From NCBI GenBank assembly GCA_016987375.1, contig PJRA01000263.1:3874254-3938253 (forward strand): a DNA stretch of 64,000 bases, in the 5' to 3' direction. The notes beneath the pieces were generated by a model that saw only the letters and a program-made list of their open reading frames with translations, did not search any database and had not been told where the DNA came from. Shown in pieces: positions 32,579 through 44,518 of this stretch (position 1 is its first letter; every line of letters starts with the position of its first letter). The stretch is from Brachionus koreanus. Lineage: Eukaryota; Rotifera; Eurotatoria; Ploima; Brachionidae. Both the position numbers and the translations under genes were made by a program.

Positions 32579-35500
32579 ATGAAAAGAAAAATGACCGTAA
32601 ATATAGCCATAATATTATTGTTTTTTCAACAATATTTTCATCAATATGCTCAAGCATCTACTTTACTCTTAACGAAAAAACCGACTGATATCAATACGAG
32701 CACATTTGCCACTAACTCGGACTTGCCGATTAAAACAATAAACACTTTATTGGAGAAATGCTCGAACAAATCATTAGAAGAGTGCGATATGTGTTCTTTG
32801 TGCCAAAATGGCGCATTTTGTCGTCAGAAATCAAAAAGACCATCTTTATTCACTTCGACACCCAAACTAATGACAACAATCAATCAATTTTCTAATAATC
32901 CTTACAATTCGCTAGCTTATCTCAAAAGCCAAATTGACTTTACTTGCTACTGTGTGCCCGGTTATACCGGCACTTATTGCCAGATCGACATAAACGAATG
33001 CCTTTCATCGCCCTGTTCAAATAATGCAACTTGTATTGATTTAATAAATGCGTACGAATGCAGATGTCCATCCGGTTATACCGGAGAGAATTGTGAAATT
33101 AACATTAATGAATGCCAGTCGTCACCGTGCAATCCTATGGGAGGACAGTGTGAAGATTTGATTGATGGATTCTATTGCGATTGCAACCCAGGGTTCACTG
33201 GTCCTACTTGCTCTGTAAATATTGACGAATGTGCCAGCCAGCCTTGTTTGAACAATGCTACTTGTATTGATAAGATAAACGGGTGAGTAAAAATTTCTCA
33301 GTTATTTTCAGAAAAGATCCATTTTCAAAAACATAAATCAAATTTTTAAACTTGAAAGTGTTTTTTTTACATGTAAATATTTTTTTTGGAATTCTTTTAT
33401 TTTAAAAATTTTAGAAAAAATTAAAATGAACTCTCTTTTTAAAATAAAACCTGTTTGTCTAGTTGAATAAAAAAATAGGTGCCTTAAATTTTTAGTCAAA
33501 AATAAAATATAGTCAATACAGATAAAAACTTTATTATTATCAATGTTTTAAAAAAGCGTTTTGTTTAGTTAAGTTTATTGAATAAATATAAATGGCACAA
33601 TTGATTACATATACCATTCATTACAGTACTATGTCTGTGAATTAATTGACATTTTTATTAAATTGAATTAAATGATTAAATAAACAAGAAGAAAATAAAA
33701 AAAAAGTAGAAACGGTTTTGTCCGGGCTAATAGTTTAACTGCTTGTCCTGAGGCTTTCGTTCTTAATTTTCTAAGCTGACGCCTCTCAGACAGCTTCTTC
33801 TTTGTCTCTTTTCATCAATTTGTTATCCCATCATCTTTCTATAGTTTCACATGCAATATATAGTTCTTTCAGTCGTAACCAAATATGGTCAGAAAAGCTG
33901 TACTGCAAGGATTCGCAATAATGTGTTAGGATCGAAGCATATTGAGCAAAATTGGTTATGATAATTAGGAGTTGAACAGGGAAGATATTTATTAACAAAC
34001 AGGATATTTCAAATTTGCTGTTTCAAAATTTTATTTTAACACTAGAAACACCAAGCATTTTTTCATGTCTTTTTAATTCAAAAATATTTTATAAAAAAAA
34101 CTACGATATTTTTATAAAATAATATCATTTTTTAAAGATAATTTTAAAATCTACATAATTCAAAAAATATACATTTATTTGAAAACTCTATTCAAAAGAT
34201 ACAAGGTTTTAAAAATTTTTCTGGTGCTTCTATAGTGTTAATATTGTTTCATTTTTAATTATAGAAGAATTCAAAATATAAAAATTTTATAATTAAGCTT
34301 AAAAAATTTTAATTTATTATCGATTTAAAATAATTATTGTTTCTCTTTTTTTAAATATTTTAGAAGTGTTTCCATAATTTTTAAAATAAGATATATCCAG
34401 AGTTGTTTAAAAGTCACAAGTATTAAATCAAGTCAAAGTTCATGACTTTGACTTGTTGTGACTTGTTTGAATAAACTTACAAAGTACAAGTCACGACTTG
34501 CAGATGACTTGTAAAGACTTTTTTCTACAAGTTTATAAAATTTTGAATAATTCTGAATTGATCTTTCTAACGTTTCTATTTTTTTATTAATTAACTAATA
34601 GATGAAATCCAGTTTAATTTACAATCAAGTTTTTGCCTTTGAAGATAAATATTTTCATTATAAAAATTTTAAAAGCTTTTAGAAAAAGTCATTTTTGAAA
34701 ACAAAAAAAGCCTTCGAAATGAAAAAAAATTAATTTATTTTTCGTATAATTTAATTTTTTTATATTTTAAACATAGCTTTGAATGCAACTGTACAAAAAC
34801 TGGATTTGATGGATTACTTTGTGAGAATAACATCGACGACTGCTTGAATGTAAAGTGCAAACATGATTCAGTTTGCATCGATGGAATAAACTCTTTTAAA
34901 TGTGATTGTCATCCTGGCTACGATGGAAAGCTATGCGAAATAGACATAGACGAATGTTTATCGTCACCTTGTGTATACGGAAAATGTTGGCAAAATTCAG
35001 ACCGTCAGAGTTTGGCCCGTAAATATCTTTTAAGCAACGGAAGTTCGAACATTGAAAAATTCGATGAGCAAATTTTTGAAATTTCACTCAAAATAAAATT
35101 CAATTATTCGAATTCAGCCGGCTACTGGTGTGAATGCGAGCCTGGATACACCGGCACTTATTGTGAATTGAAAATAGACGAATGCCAGTCTTCTCCTTGT
35201 GGTCCGAATGGCCAATGCATAGATCTTATAAATGGATACAAATGTGTTTGCCATCCTGGTTACACTGGTACAACATGCACCCAAAATATCAATGAGTGTG
35301 AACTCTATTCTCCATGTGCCGAGAATACAGTCTGTGTGGATTTAGTGCCGGATTATTCTAACTTAGCTAGAACGTCTTCTTCTAATGGTTTTAATCTTAA
35401 CGGATACTTTTGTGATTGCACTAATTTGAATAACCAGCTTTACAAAAAAAATGGTAATCGTGATGTAATCTATGCCGGTCAAAATTGTACCCTTAAGCTC

Positions 35501-38500
35501 AATGCTTGTCAAAGCCTTAAGACTAAGTGTCAGCATGGCTCAGAATGCCAATCGATATTGTTCAATTCAACTGAACAGGACATAATGTGTCTTTGTAAGC
35601 CTGGATACACAGGAAAATACTGTCAATACTCAACTGTCTTTCGAATGGATGGAACTTATTTTGTCCAAGAGAAGATTGAATCATTAAATGATTCGATTAG
35701 TATTAATTTTGAATTTAGAATAAATTTTTTTGATCGAATTAGCTATCCATTGATTTATTTTGATCACATGACAAAACTTTTGTTCGAATTCGAGCTTTAT
35801 CGAGATCATATTGAAATTAAAAATGATTTGCATGGCATGAATAGCAAAATTGGCTTCCTTTATCAAGAATTCGATCAGAACTATTTTAATCTATGGAATC
35901 TTTTACAAATAAAAATCACAAATCAGTTTTTGATCGTAACATACTCGATAAAACAAATTCAATTGAATGTTACTAAATTTATTGATTTGAGAAAGTATGC
36001 CGAAATATCGGGCATTAGGCCGACTAGTTTTACTTTGGGAAAGTATTTTGATACCAACTATGAGCTGCTTTATGGATCAGATAAAAATTTCGCTCTAAAT
36101 TTTGCTACTAATCGTCTCTTGAGTGATGCTTGTATCAGAGATTTTTATTCAAACGATGATATAGTTTTTAAAACGTTCAAAGCGGACTTCTTAAACCATG
36201 GACTTGACCAAAATAATAAAGTTAAGTTTGGATGCAATTTACAAAATCTCAATAATCAATGCAAAAATGAGGCCAAATCATCATTTATTGAAAAAGGCAA
36301 TTATTGTGAAAATAATTCCACATGTGTTAATAGATGGTTCAATTATGAATGCAAAAAGTGCTCTATGCCATTTTTTGGAAAAAATTGTAATTATGGTGAG
36401 TAATTTATTTGTTTTAAATTCAATTTAGTTAAACTAACTTTTTGCATATTTTACATGACTTTCATTTTTATTTCTTTTGTAAGATTTTTAAATAAGTAGT
36501 GGACTAATTTTAAAAAAAATTCTTTTTTCAATGACATGACCCATTCAAAAATTAAAATTTTAAATAAATTTTTTTAAATTATTAACGTTACAAGTTACAT
36601 AGTTTTTGATAATTCTGTTCATTTTTTTTCAGTTCAAAAAGTTTATTAAATTCAAATATTTATTTTATTTTTTTTTTAAAAAATTTTTTTTTTCGATGTC
36701 TATGACTGTCTTGTCTAATAATTTTTTGATACACAGTAAATAATTTCCAGATTTATGAAAATTATACTTTTTCAAATTCGAAATTTAACAATTTTTCAAA
36801 TTTAAACCCATTTCTAAAACGGTTCAAGCCAATTCTTAAATAAGGTCTTGTAATGATTTTAGCTTGTATCATATAAGCATATTGCAAAGTAAAAATAACT
36901 AAAGTATTACATTAAATGAGCTTAATTTATCTTTAGTGTGTTCTATGGAATTAACGAATAATTCTAATACTGGGATATAGCCATTCAAATTTGCATTCAG
37001 GCTTTGAAAATTATCAAATTTAGTTTGTGTAAAATGTCTGCACTATTATTTTAATTATCTTCTAATGGATATACTGTTTTGCAAAATTACAGAGTTGTAT
37101 CATCTGATACAATTTGCAGAAAGATTTTTAGGTCCTTAGGTAAAGAGTTATTTTAATTAAATTTTTTGTTTTTGCTCCAAATTCACAACGCCTAGCATTT
37201 TAAAAAATATCTTATATCTATTTATTTTATGTTCAGAATATTACGCCAGATTCGGCGATGAAAAATGAATAAATTCTAAGTTTTATTTAAAATTGAATAA
37301 ATATTTTTTGATTAATAAAAAAAATTAACATTGATTTAATATTATTATTTTCTTAATTCATGATAAATAAATTAAAATCTATTGAATTGAATTTTAAACG
37401 TTTGATTGAAAAGGAGGATGATTAATGATTTGAGAAATAAATCTCATTGTAAATAATTATTATAAAAGATAAGAGAAAAAGTCTTAAAGATTAGTTAATA
37501 TAGATGGTGACTCGCGATGACAAATTATTGGTATTATTTCGAAACTTTCGAAGGAAATTTATCAAAATTTATATTTTAGGCGTTATGTTTTGTTAAAAAT
37601 TTTCTGAGTTAAATTTATTTTCTTTCTTTCAAAAAAAAGTGAAAGAAAGTTAGCTAGGTATTTTTCACACTGGAATTTTTTAAATAGTAAGATTTAATTA
37701 AATAGAACAAATAATTCTTTTCTGCCTTTTTAAGTAAACTTTTCTTTCCTTTGATGCAAATAGGTATTAACTATTGTATTCTTGGCTGCCATTTGATAAA
37801 TAAACATCCTCTCTAAAATAATTAAATAAAAAGCAACACTTAGTTAATCTAGTTTTTTAAACTTTCATAAATTATTCTTTAAAATATTTTTTGTTGAACC
37901 GATTATCACCAAAAACATGATACCTAAATATTTTTCATTAAAATTTATTTAAAAATAACTTGAATTAGTCATCAAAGCGAAATAATTTAAAATATAGAGA
38001 TATTTAATTTCAAATTTTATTCTAGAATCAACCAGACTGGTTTTCGCCAACCAATATGACAAAACAACAAGATTTAACGAAGCATGGTTGGACATAAACT
38101 TTTCACAAATATCATTTCATTTGAAAGAAAAAAAATATTTTCAAATTGAATTCAATTTACATCGTTTCACAAGACAAAATCAACAAAATCTGGGCTCATT
38201 TATTAACTTTTTGACCCTCAAACAAAGAACATATAATCCATTGGTTCAAAATTTTTACCAAATTGGTCTAAATCAAGATGGTTATTTGACACTGCAAAAA
38301 ATTCAATTGAACAAAGAGGCTGCAAACAACGAGTCATTTCGACTGATTTGGTCGCTAATAAACGATAAAATAAGTCTTAATCAATTTAATACCAGCTTTA
38401 CGAGTCATCTAAGTTTGAAATTAAATGACCAGTTTGTTCAGTTAGAAGTGAACAAGTCTAGTCCAGTCCGATTTAAATTAATTCCCAATTTAAAAATGTA

Positions 38501-41500
38501 TTCAGATAAAATTGAAAAATTTGAGATAAATAACGTTGTATTCATGAGTAATTTCAGTTCTGGTCACAATTTTTTAATACAAGACTTGATCATAGACCAT
38601 ATAGGCTATCATTTTCGCTATATTGAGCCCTATCAAGTCGAACTTATTCTATTAGACGAAAAAAATGATTTCATAATGAAAACAATGAGTTTATTTCAAA
38701 TAAAAAATGTGGCAATAATAAAAAAAAGTCAATTTTCAAATGAATTAGATTTAATTGATAAGCTTAAGTGTCCATCGACTCAGTCAGTAACTGATATTTC
38801 GAGTAATTTTTCAAAAAAGTAAGCTATTTGTTGTTAAAATTAGTTTTTATTTTGAATATACAATTGCGTACCGAGTTTTTTGACTCGTTAAGCAATTTTT
38901 TTGCCATATAATAATCGCATTTAGTTAATGCCATTACTAAGGCAATTGGAACAATAAATTTTTCAGGACTTGCTTGTCGAATGTGTTCATCTATTCCATT
39001 ATCAACTTCGATTCCTTTGTAAATTGATTTGAGTAAATAGCGTTCACACTCTTCTCTCTTTAGATTGCAAAGCTTTTCCATTATGCCGATAGCTCGCCAA
39101 TACAATTTTATATTGCTCACTCGGACATCAACCATTATATTTTTATAAGTTTTGCCGTATAAAACATGGGCACCAGTAGAAATGGCATTTAGAATTAACT
39201 TGAGAACAAATTCTTCTAGGCATTTTTTGAAATAAATTCCTAATTTGTGTTCGGCCTGATCAAATATTTTGTTCAAATTTTCTAAATTAATTGCTTGAAT
39301 CCTTTCTGTTGATTTAATTGTAGCTTTGGAAAAATTTATCTTAAATATTTGGCAATCAGTTTGTTTAGCTAAAATTTCTTCTATTTCACTTTGATTATTT
39401 TCTTCTTCGACAAAAATAAAAACGCAATCGTAAGACTTAAAATTACTTAAATTTTCAGTGATATTAGTTGACCATACTGACGGGCAGTTATCATAAAATC
39501 CATCCCATTGCTTGTCCATACAGCTAGATGTTTGAACAAAACCTTTGATGTCATTTTTTGAAGCGCCGTAAGTTGGCAAGCACTCGGACGCGTCTACACA
39601 ACACAATAGGCCTAGTCTTTCCGAACTGCTGCAGTAGTTAATTGAACCGCCATTATTCAAATTTCGCAAGGCATCACTTGATTTGTCTATTAAGACACCT
39701 ATTGACTTTCTAATTTCCTCTGAATAGACACAAAATTTGGCCTGTTGGTAAAAACTTAGAAAAACCTGATCGGACATTTCTCTATTTGAGAGCAAGCAAA
39801 TTGTTTTTGTCAAAATCAGATCTAGAATTATTTTTGTAGTAGTGCCGCTTTTCATTCTTGTCGACCCGGTGATCGGCTCTGGACCAATAATTGGATTGAG
39901 AGGAAAAAATTTTTTATCTATGCTTGGACTAATTATTTTCTTTATTAAATGATAAAAGCTTTCGTTTTCTTTGTTAACAGCATGAGTTTTCCTGGTCATT
40001 TCAAGCGGGTTAAAGCCGATTAGAGAGAACGCTTTGACCCGAGGGTCTTTGAGACAGTGGTCAATTTGTCCAGCCACAAACGGTGCTGAAAGACCGCATG
40101 TGATTCCAATGTATACACAAGAGCTGTTCGAATGCTGATCAAGAATATTTTTCAATTTTTCAGCACCAATGTTAGCTTTGTCCTCTACTGCTTCAACTGA
40201 ATTGACCAAGGCAAACTCGTCTCCAGCAATAATGTAATCACATAAATTATAATTTATCTCATTAAAGCTCGATTTTAGATATTTGGAAAATGTCTGACTA
40301 CAAAGATAGGCTAGTCTGCCTGAAGTTCCGCATCCGCTCAGAATTATTTTGAATTGTTGACTTGGATTTTTTATTTGATGTTCAACTTGTTCTCTAATCA
40401 ATTCGGATAAACAAGAAATTCTGTTTAAAATTAAATGATCATTTTCAAATCCGTCTGATCTAATCTCATCACTAAGTTCACTGCCGGAAAAAATTTCCTC
40501 ATCTGTCTGAGATAACAAAGCCAAAATTTGATCACCATTCGTGCACAAATCAATATCTTGAGTGATTTTATTACACATCTCTGTCACTGGTGTCCCATTT
40601 TTAATCACAAAATCCTCCACTCTTGTCCTATTTAAACTAATCATTTTTTTTAAAGAAAATGCTTTGAAAGCTTGAGTCTAAGGTATCAAGATAGCTTGAA
40701 ATTATCTAATCTAATTAAAGTAAACTGCGAGCTAAAGCCTTATACAAGCGACCACATAAATAATCAACAATACTATTCAACATGTAATTTTATTCACATA
40801 AATCTAAAACAAAAAAAATAATAATAAAATTTTAATTATTTATGAAATTTAAAGGTGAAAATTATGGAGTGATCAAACGTCGTTTATCCAGCAAATCACC
40901 AGCATCCAGTTACATAACATATTTTTTTGACTTTGACCCAGAGAGCCAAGAAAATCTTAAAGCTAAATTTGGTCCTTTGTTGACTCCCAACGAGACTTTG
41001 GCATTCATAAATGTGTCTAAACAGAGAAGAATAGCATTGCTTGAGGACATTGATTTCTATTCTATTTCTTTTGATTTGTCTCTTTCGCAAAAGTTGACAG
41101 GTCGTCTAAGCACCAAAACTAATCTTTTTACTCTAAATTCGTTGGATGATTTAACATCAAATAAAATATTTCTTTTCGGTGTCAATTTGTACATAAACCA
41201 AAAACAAGATTTGTCCGATTATAATTTTGAAATTTTTACAAGAAAACAGTCGATAAAAAGTGAGACTATCAAACTAGACAAGTTGACAAATGTAAATTTA
41301 ACATTTACATTTAACTCGATTGAATTAAGACTTAACCATAATTCATCATATTTGATAAGACTAACTGATAAGTACTTTGATTTGTTCATTCGTCTCCTAT
41401 TGAAAGCTTACGGCTCGTTTCAACTAAACGTGAACCGGGAGGAAGAGCTGCTTGCCAAAACTCTAAGCCATTTGGCCTTTTGTATGTCTAATTTGAAGCT

Positions 41501-44500
41501 ATTGACCACTAAGTCAAATGACATAACCATTTTTAGTGTTTATGACTTAATCGGTCAAACAAAATCGATTGTTTTGAGCAAAAATGGACCGAGTTTTGAC
41601 TCTACTTGTGATTCAGAGCTTCTTAGTTCCAAAAAAGAGATGCTTGATTTTGATTTAGTACCAGAAAATTGCTTTCTAGTAAATGAGTTTGATGTTATTG
41701 AGAACAGAAATGTAAAGAAAAGTTTTGACTGTCGGTGTGATACACTCGAGACCGATTGTTCGTACAATTTTTGGTCTGGTTTTAAGAATCAAAACAGATT
41801 TACAAATGGAAAAAATATTGAAAATGAGGAGGAATTTCATGGTTGTGCAGAGTCAAGTGAATATGCTTGTTTTAACAATGGAACATGTGTGGATAATTAC
41901 TATGCCGACTCAACTGATAAAAGAGCAAGTTATCGCTGTTTGTGTAGGGATTCGTACACTGGAAAGAGGTTAGAATTATTTTAATTGTTTTAATTAAATA
42001 AATGCTGGAGAAGAAAAAAAAATTTAAAATGATAATTTTTTGGCTCTTCTACACATATTTATTTGTTGTGTAGGTTTTCATATTTATGATTTTTATTATT
42101 ATATTTTTTAAAGATGTGAACGATATGATCCATGCTTGAAGAGCTTATGTTCGGTCAATTCAACATGTGAACCTAAATTATTGGAGAATGATCACATTAG
42201 TTACGAATGCAAATGTTTTCCTGGGTTTCTTGGTAGAAATTGCAACATCAAAGTAAATATTTTTTTATTTTGTCAACTCTTCAACTCAGTTAAGCAAATT
42301 GAAGCCTATTATCAACCTTTTAAATATCATGTTCTAAAATTATCATGTTAAAGAAAGATTTCTTAGTATTTTTTGAATAAATTAAATCTATTCAAAGGGT
42401 CCTGCCAAAACTCTTATCTCCAAATTTTGAAAATTTTATGACCTCCCATTTTTTTTTTCAAGGCAAAAATATTTCTAAAAATTTCAACATCTCTAAAAAG
42501 CTAGGAATTTCCTGTTCTTTATATATTTCAAAAATATTTAATTTTTTATGATTTTTAAAAACTTGCTTTCAAAAATGTGTTCTCGTACAAGAAGATGATG
42601 GTTTTTGAGATATTTTGAAAATTTGAAACTAAAATAATCCTAGCAAGTGATTGAAATAAATCAAAAATCGTGGATCAGTGTACTAGTAAGAACCATTTTG
42701 CCTGCAATTAGGTGTTTATCAAAGAATTAAGGACCTTAGATGATTTCTTAGTATGCGATACTTGTGTTTGTTTGAGAAGCTACTATTTTTGTCCGTGTTA
42801 GTGGTTGAGCATTCCGTTGACTGAATAACTAACTTTTTCTCTATCTCTTTTTTTACCCGATCGGTATATGTATGCTTATTGTTTTTTTATTTATTTGTTT
42901 TCTGTACCGAGCTAATGCTCCTTCAGATTTTTGCTTAAAAAAATTAATATTAATATAATTTTGAATAGAGACCGTTGCAGAGATCAATAATTGAAATTAA
43001 TCAAAAATTAATTGAAAATATATTTATTTATTTAATTTCTAGAATACCAAAAAAATATTTTTTGAAACCAAATAATAAAGAAAAAATCAACTTCTCAAAA
43101 GATATAAAATTTGATTTTTTTTAGAAAAGTGAAAATCTTTTAAAATCAATAATTTTTAGTAATAAATTTTTGATCATCATCATCATCATAAAAATTTAGA
43201 GTCAATAATTTCAGTTTCGAAACAAGTATATTATTGTTAAAAAAAAACTCGGTTTCCTTTTATTTTCTTAAAGATATGCTAAATAATTATGAACTAAAAA
43301 AAAATTATCTAAAAGCTCTAAAAGAAAAGTCTTAAAGCTAGTTGATTTGAAATTAAAAATTTTTTAGATAATCATTAAGATATTTTTTTTACAGCTTTAT
43401 TTTGTCAAATAAACTCATATTTTATATTTTATTCTTTCTAGTTGGATCAAACTTGTCTGGGAAAACCATGCATGAATGGAGCCACTTGTATTAACATTAC
43501 TTCGTATGACGAAGAAAGCGTAAGAAATAGTAACAATTTACATTAAATGAAAAATTAAAATCGTGTTTACCTAGTTGTCATACGAATGCATGTGCCCATT
43601 GCGATTTGAAGGAAAGCGATGTGACAAAAAAATAGACTACTGTTATTTGTATGAACCATGTAAAAATGGAGCTGTCTGTAGCAATAAAGAAATACATAAT
43701 TCAGAATTGTATGAATGTAAATGTACTGAAGGCTGGAAAGGAGTCAATTGTACAATCGATATTGACGAGTGCGCGAATATGAAAAAACAAAAGGTTTCTG
43801 AATGTTCAGGCAATGGCTATTGTGTCAACATTCCAGGATCATACAAATGCAAATGCAGTGATTTGTATTTCGGTAAAGACTGTGAATCGGTCCATATTTG
43901 CCAGGAGAACGAACCGCCTTGTCAGAATGGTGGAATATGCATTGTAGTTGGAAATATAGAAGAAAATAGATATTCGTGCCGTTGTCCGATCGGCTTCACT
44001 GGCATTAATTGCTCTTTCGAAACTTGTGACTCGAAACCATGTCAGCATGATTCGGTTTGCTCAATGGATAATGAATCAAAATTTAAGTGCAATTGCTCAA
44101 AAACGGGCTTTGCCGGACCAAGATGCGAAAATTTGATTAATCATGCTGAATGCAGGCAGCAAACTTGCTTTGGAAATATGACATGTGATATAAATAAATG
44201 TGATTGCAATTCAATAGATTGTGAAAAAGTATGTTTTTATTTAAATTGGCTTTCTAATTAGAATAAAACAAAATTCAAATTTAGATATTCTTACAAATGA
44301 AATCACGACCTAGAGAGATAGTTTATCATTTAGTAATTTGGCCTCTATTGGTTATAATGGTTTCTTTACTCATAATATTGTTTTCAATATTCGCCATGAG
44401 AATTAAAAAAAGCCGTGCTACACGAGGTACTTACAGTCCGAGTCGTCATGAACAGCAAGCGTCACGAATCGAATTTAATATGGATCTCAAGATACCTCCA

Positions 44501-44518
44501 GAAGAGAGACTTATATAG
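32579..44518 (+). CDS. crb: Crumbs apical polarity protein
   Basis: Type I membrane protein that sets apical identity in epithelia through the Crumbs-Pals1/Stardust-Patj complex. Eight exons: 32579-33282, 34777-36395, 38026-38802, 40855-41968, 42114-42252, 43442-43519, 43575-44228 and 44285-44518. Total 5319 bases, 1772 residues, phase kept throughout. Order: signal peptide (IAIILLFFQQYFHQYAQA), nine EGF-like repeats, laminin-G-like domain 1 (35640-36200), an EGF repeat, laminin-G 2 (38030-38760), laminin-G 3 (40855-41700), about eight EGF repeats, a membrane helix (44318-44400), and a short tail. The tail is diagnostic: RATRGTYSPS (FERM-binding) and terminal PPEERLI (PDZ ligand). Many repeats are of the calcium-binding DI(D/N)EC type. 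The third intron contains the antisense GCKR-like gene. AATAAA occurs at 44529 and 44809. Confidence 0.96.
33570..33735. repeat. Dispersed repeat fragment (family shared with 2566-2710)
   Basis: It matches 2566-2710 in ordered blocks, including AGTACTATGTCTGTGAATT and AAATTGAATTAAATGATTAAAT. It is in Crumbs intron 1. No coding potential. Confidence 0.55.
34040..34237. mobile_element. piggyBac-type MITE, copy 3, TTAA duplications
   Basis: It starts CACTAGAAACACCAAGC and ends GGTGCTTCTATAGTG, flanked on both sides by TTAA (34036-34039, 34238-34241). Each terminus differs slightly from copy 1. Length 198 bases. Internal sequence (GCATTTTTTCATGT, AATTCAAAAATATTTTATAA) matches the copies at 19017 and 19553. 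Confidence 0.85.
34398..34530. mobile_element. CAGAGTTG-family MITE, truncated copy in Crumbs intron
   Basis: The left end CAGAGTTGTTTAAAAGTC is identical over 18 bases to the complete copy at 11915. The inside has repeated AAGTCA / GACTTG words. The right terminal repeat is not found. Confidence 0.65.
36396..38025 (+). other. Crumbs intron 2
   Basis: A 1630-base intron between laminin-G domains 1 and 2. It contains a copy of the TTACGCCAGATT(C/G)GGCGATGAA repeat (37241-37264). Otherwise it is AT-rich with no coding frame. Confidence 0.7.
37241..37264. repeat. Short dispersed repeat (partner of 14620-14642)
   Basis: It differs from the copy at 14620 by one base within 24. It could be a conserved 3' hairpin of an interspersed element. 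Confidence 0.5.
38824..40644 (-). CDS. GCKR: Glucokinase regulatory protein-like, SIS-domain protein
   Basis: Similar to vertebrate glucokinase regulatory protein and bacterial MurQ etherase; GCKR binds fructose phosphates and inhibits glucokinase in the nucleus. One uninterrupted frame, 606 residues (human 625). Markers: NKITQDID and LLSQTDEEIF near the start; SIS domain 1 with ILSGCGTSGRLAYL; VEAVEDK, keeping the two Glu that are catalytic in MurQ; GLSAPFVAGQIDHCL; NPIIGPEPITGSTRMKSGTT; SIS domain 2 with YCSSSERLGLLCCVDASECL and TYGASKNDIKGF; STGAHVLYGK; and the C-terminal lid (IALVMALTKCDYYMAKKLL). It lies wholly inside Crumbs intron 3 on the opposite strand, its stop codon 21 bases beyond the Crumbs exon-3 donor. 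A minus-strand AATAAA lies at 38690-38695, inside that exon. Whether it regulates a hexokinase here is unknown. Confidence 0.93.
   Translation of the reverse strand: MISLNRTRVEDFVIKNGTPVTEMCNKITQDIDLCTNGDQILALLSQTDEEIFSGSELSDEIRSDGFENDHLILNRISCLSELIREQVEHQIKNPSQQFKIILSGCGTSGRLAYLCSQTFSKYLKSSFNEINYNLCDYIIAGDEFALVNSVEAVEDKANIGAEKLKNILDQHSNSSCVYIGITCGLSAPFVAGQIDHCLKDPRVKAFSLIGFNPLEMTRKTHAVNKENESFYHLIKKIISPSIDKKFFPLNPIIGPEPITGSTRMKSGTTTKIILDLILTKTICLLSNREMSDQVFLSFYQQAKFCVYSEEIRKSIGVLIDKSSDALRNLNNGGSINYCSSSERLGLLCCVDASECLPTYGASKNDIKGFVQTSSCMDKQWDGFYDNCPSVWSTNITENLSNFKSYDCVFIFVEEENNQSEIEEILAKQTDCQIFKINFSKATIKSTERIQAINLENLNKIFDQAEHKLGIYFKKCLEEFVLKLILNAISTGAHVLYGKTYKNIMVDVRVSNIKLYWRAIGIMEKLCNLKREECERYLLKSIYKGIEVDNGIDEHIRQASPEKFIVPIALVMALTKCDYYMAKKLLNESKNSVRNCIFKIKTNFNNK
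42253..43441 (+). other. Crumbs intron 5
   Basis: A 1189-base intron between two EGF-encoding exons. It contains a (CAT)n-like run near 43175 and otherwise AT-rich sequence. Nothing coding is seen. Confidence 0.7.

Larger units (their letters stand above)
33283..34776 (+). other. Crumbs intron 1 with three repeat insertions
   Basis: This 1494-base intron contains a dispersed repeat (33570-33735), a piggyBac-type MITE with TTAA duplications (34040-34237) and a truncated CAGAGTTG-family MITE (34398 onward). Its donor (GG|GTGAGT) is strong. No gene is seen in it. Confidence 0.75.

Noticed and set aside
38803..38822. Crumbs exon 3 ending at the GTAAGC donor (38819)
   Set aside because: It leaves phase 2 and gives an immediate stop in exon 4. 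The GTAATT donor at 38803 gives phase 1 and a clean join.
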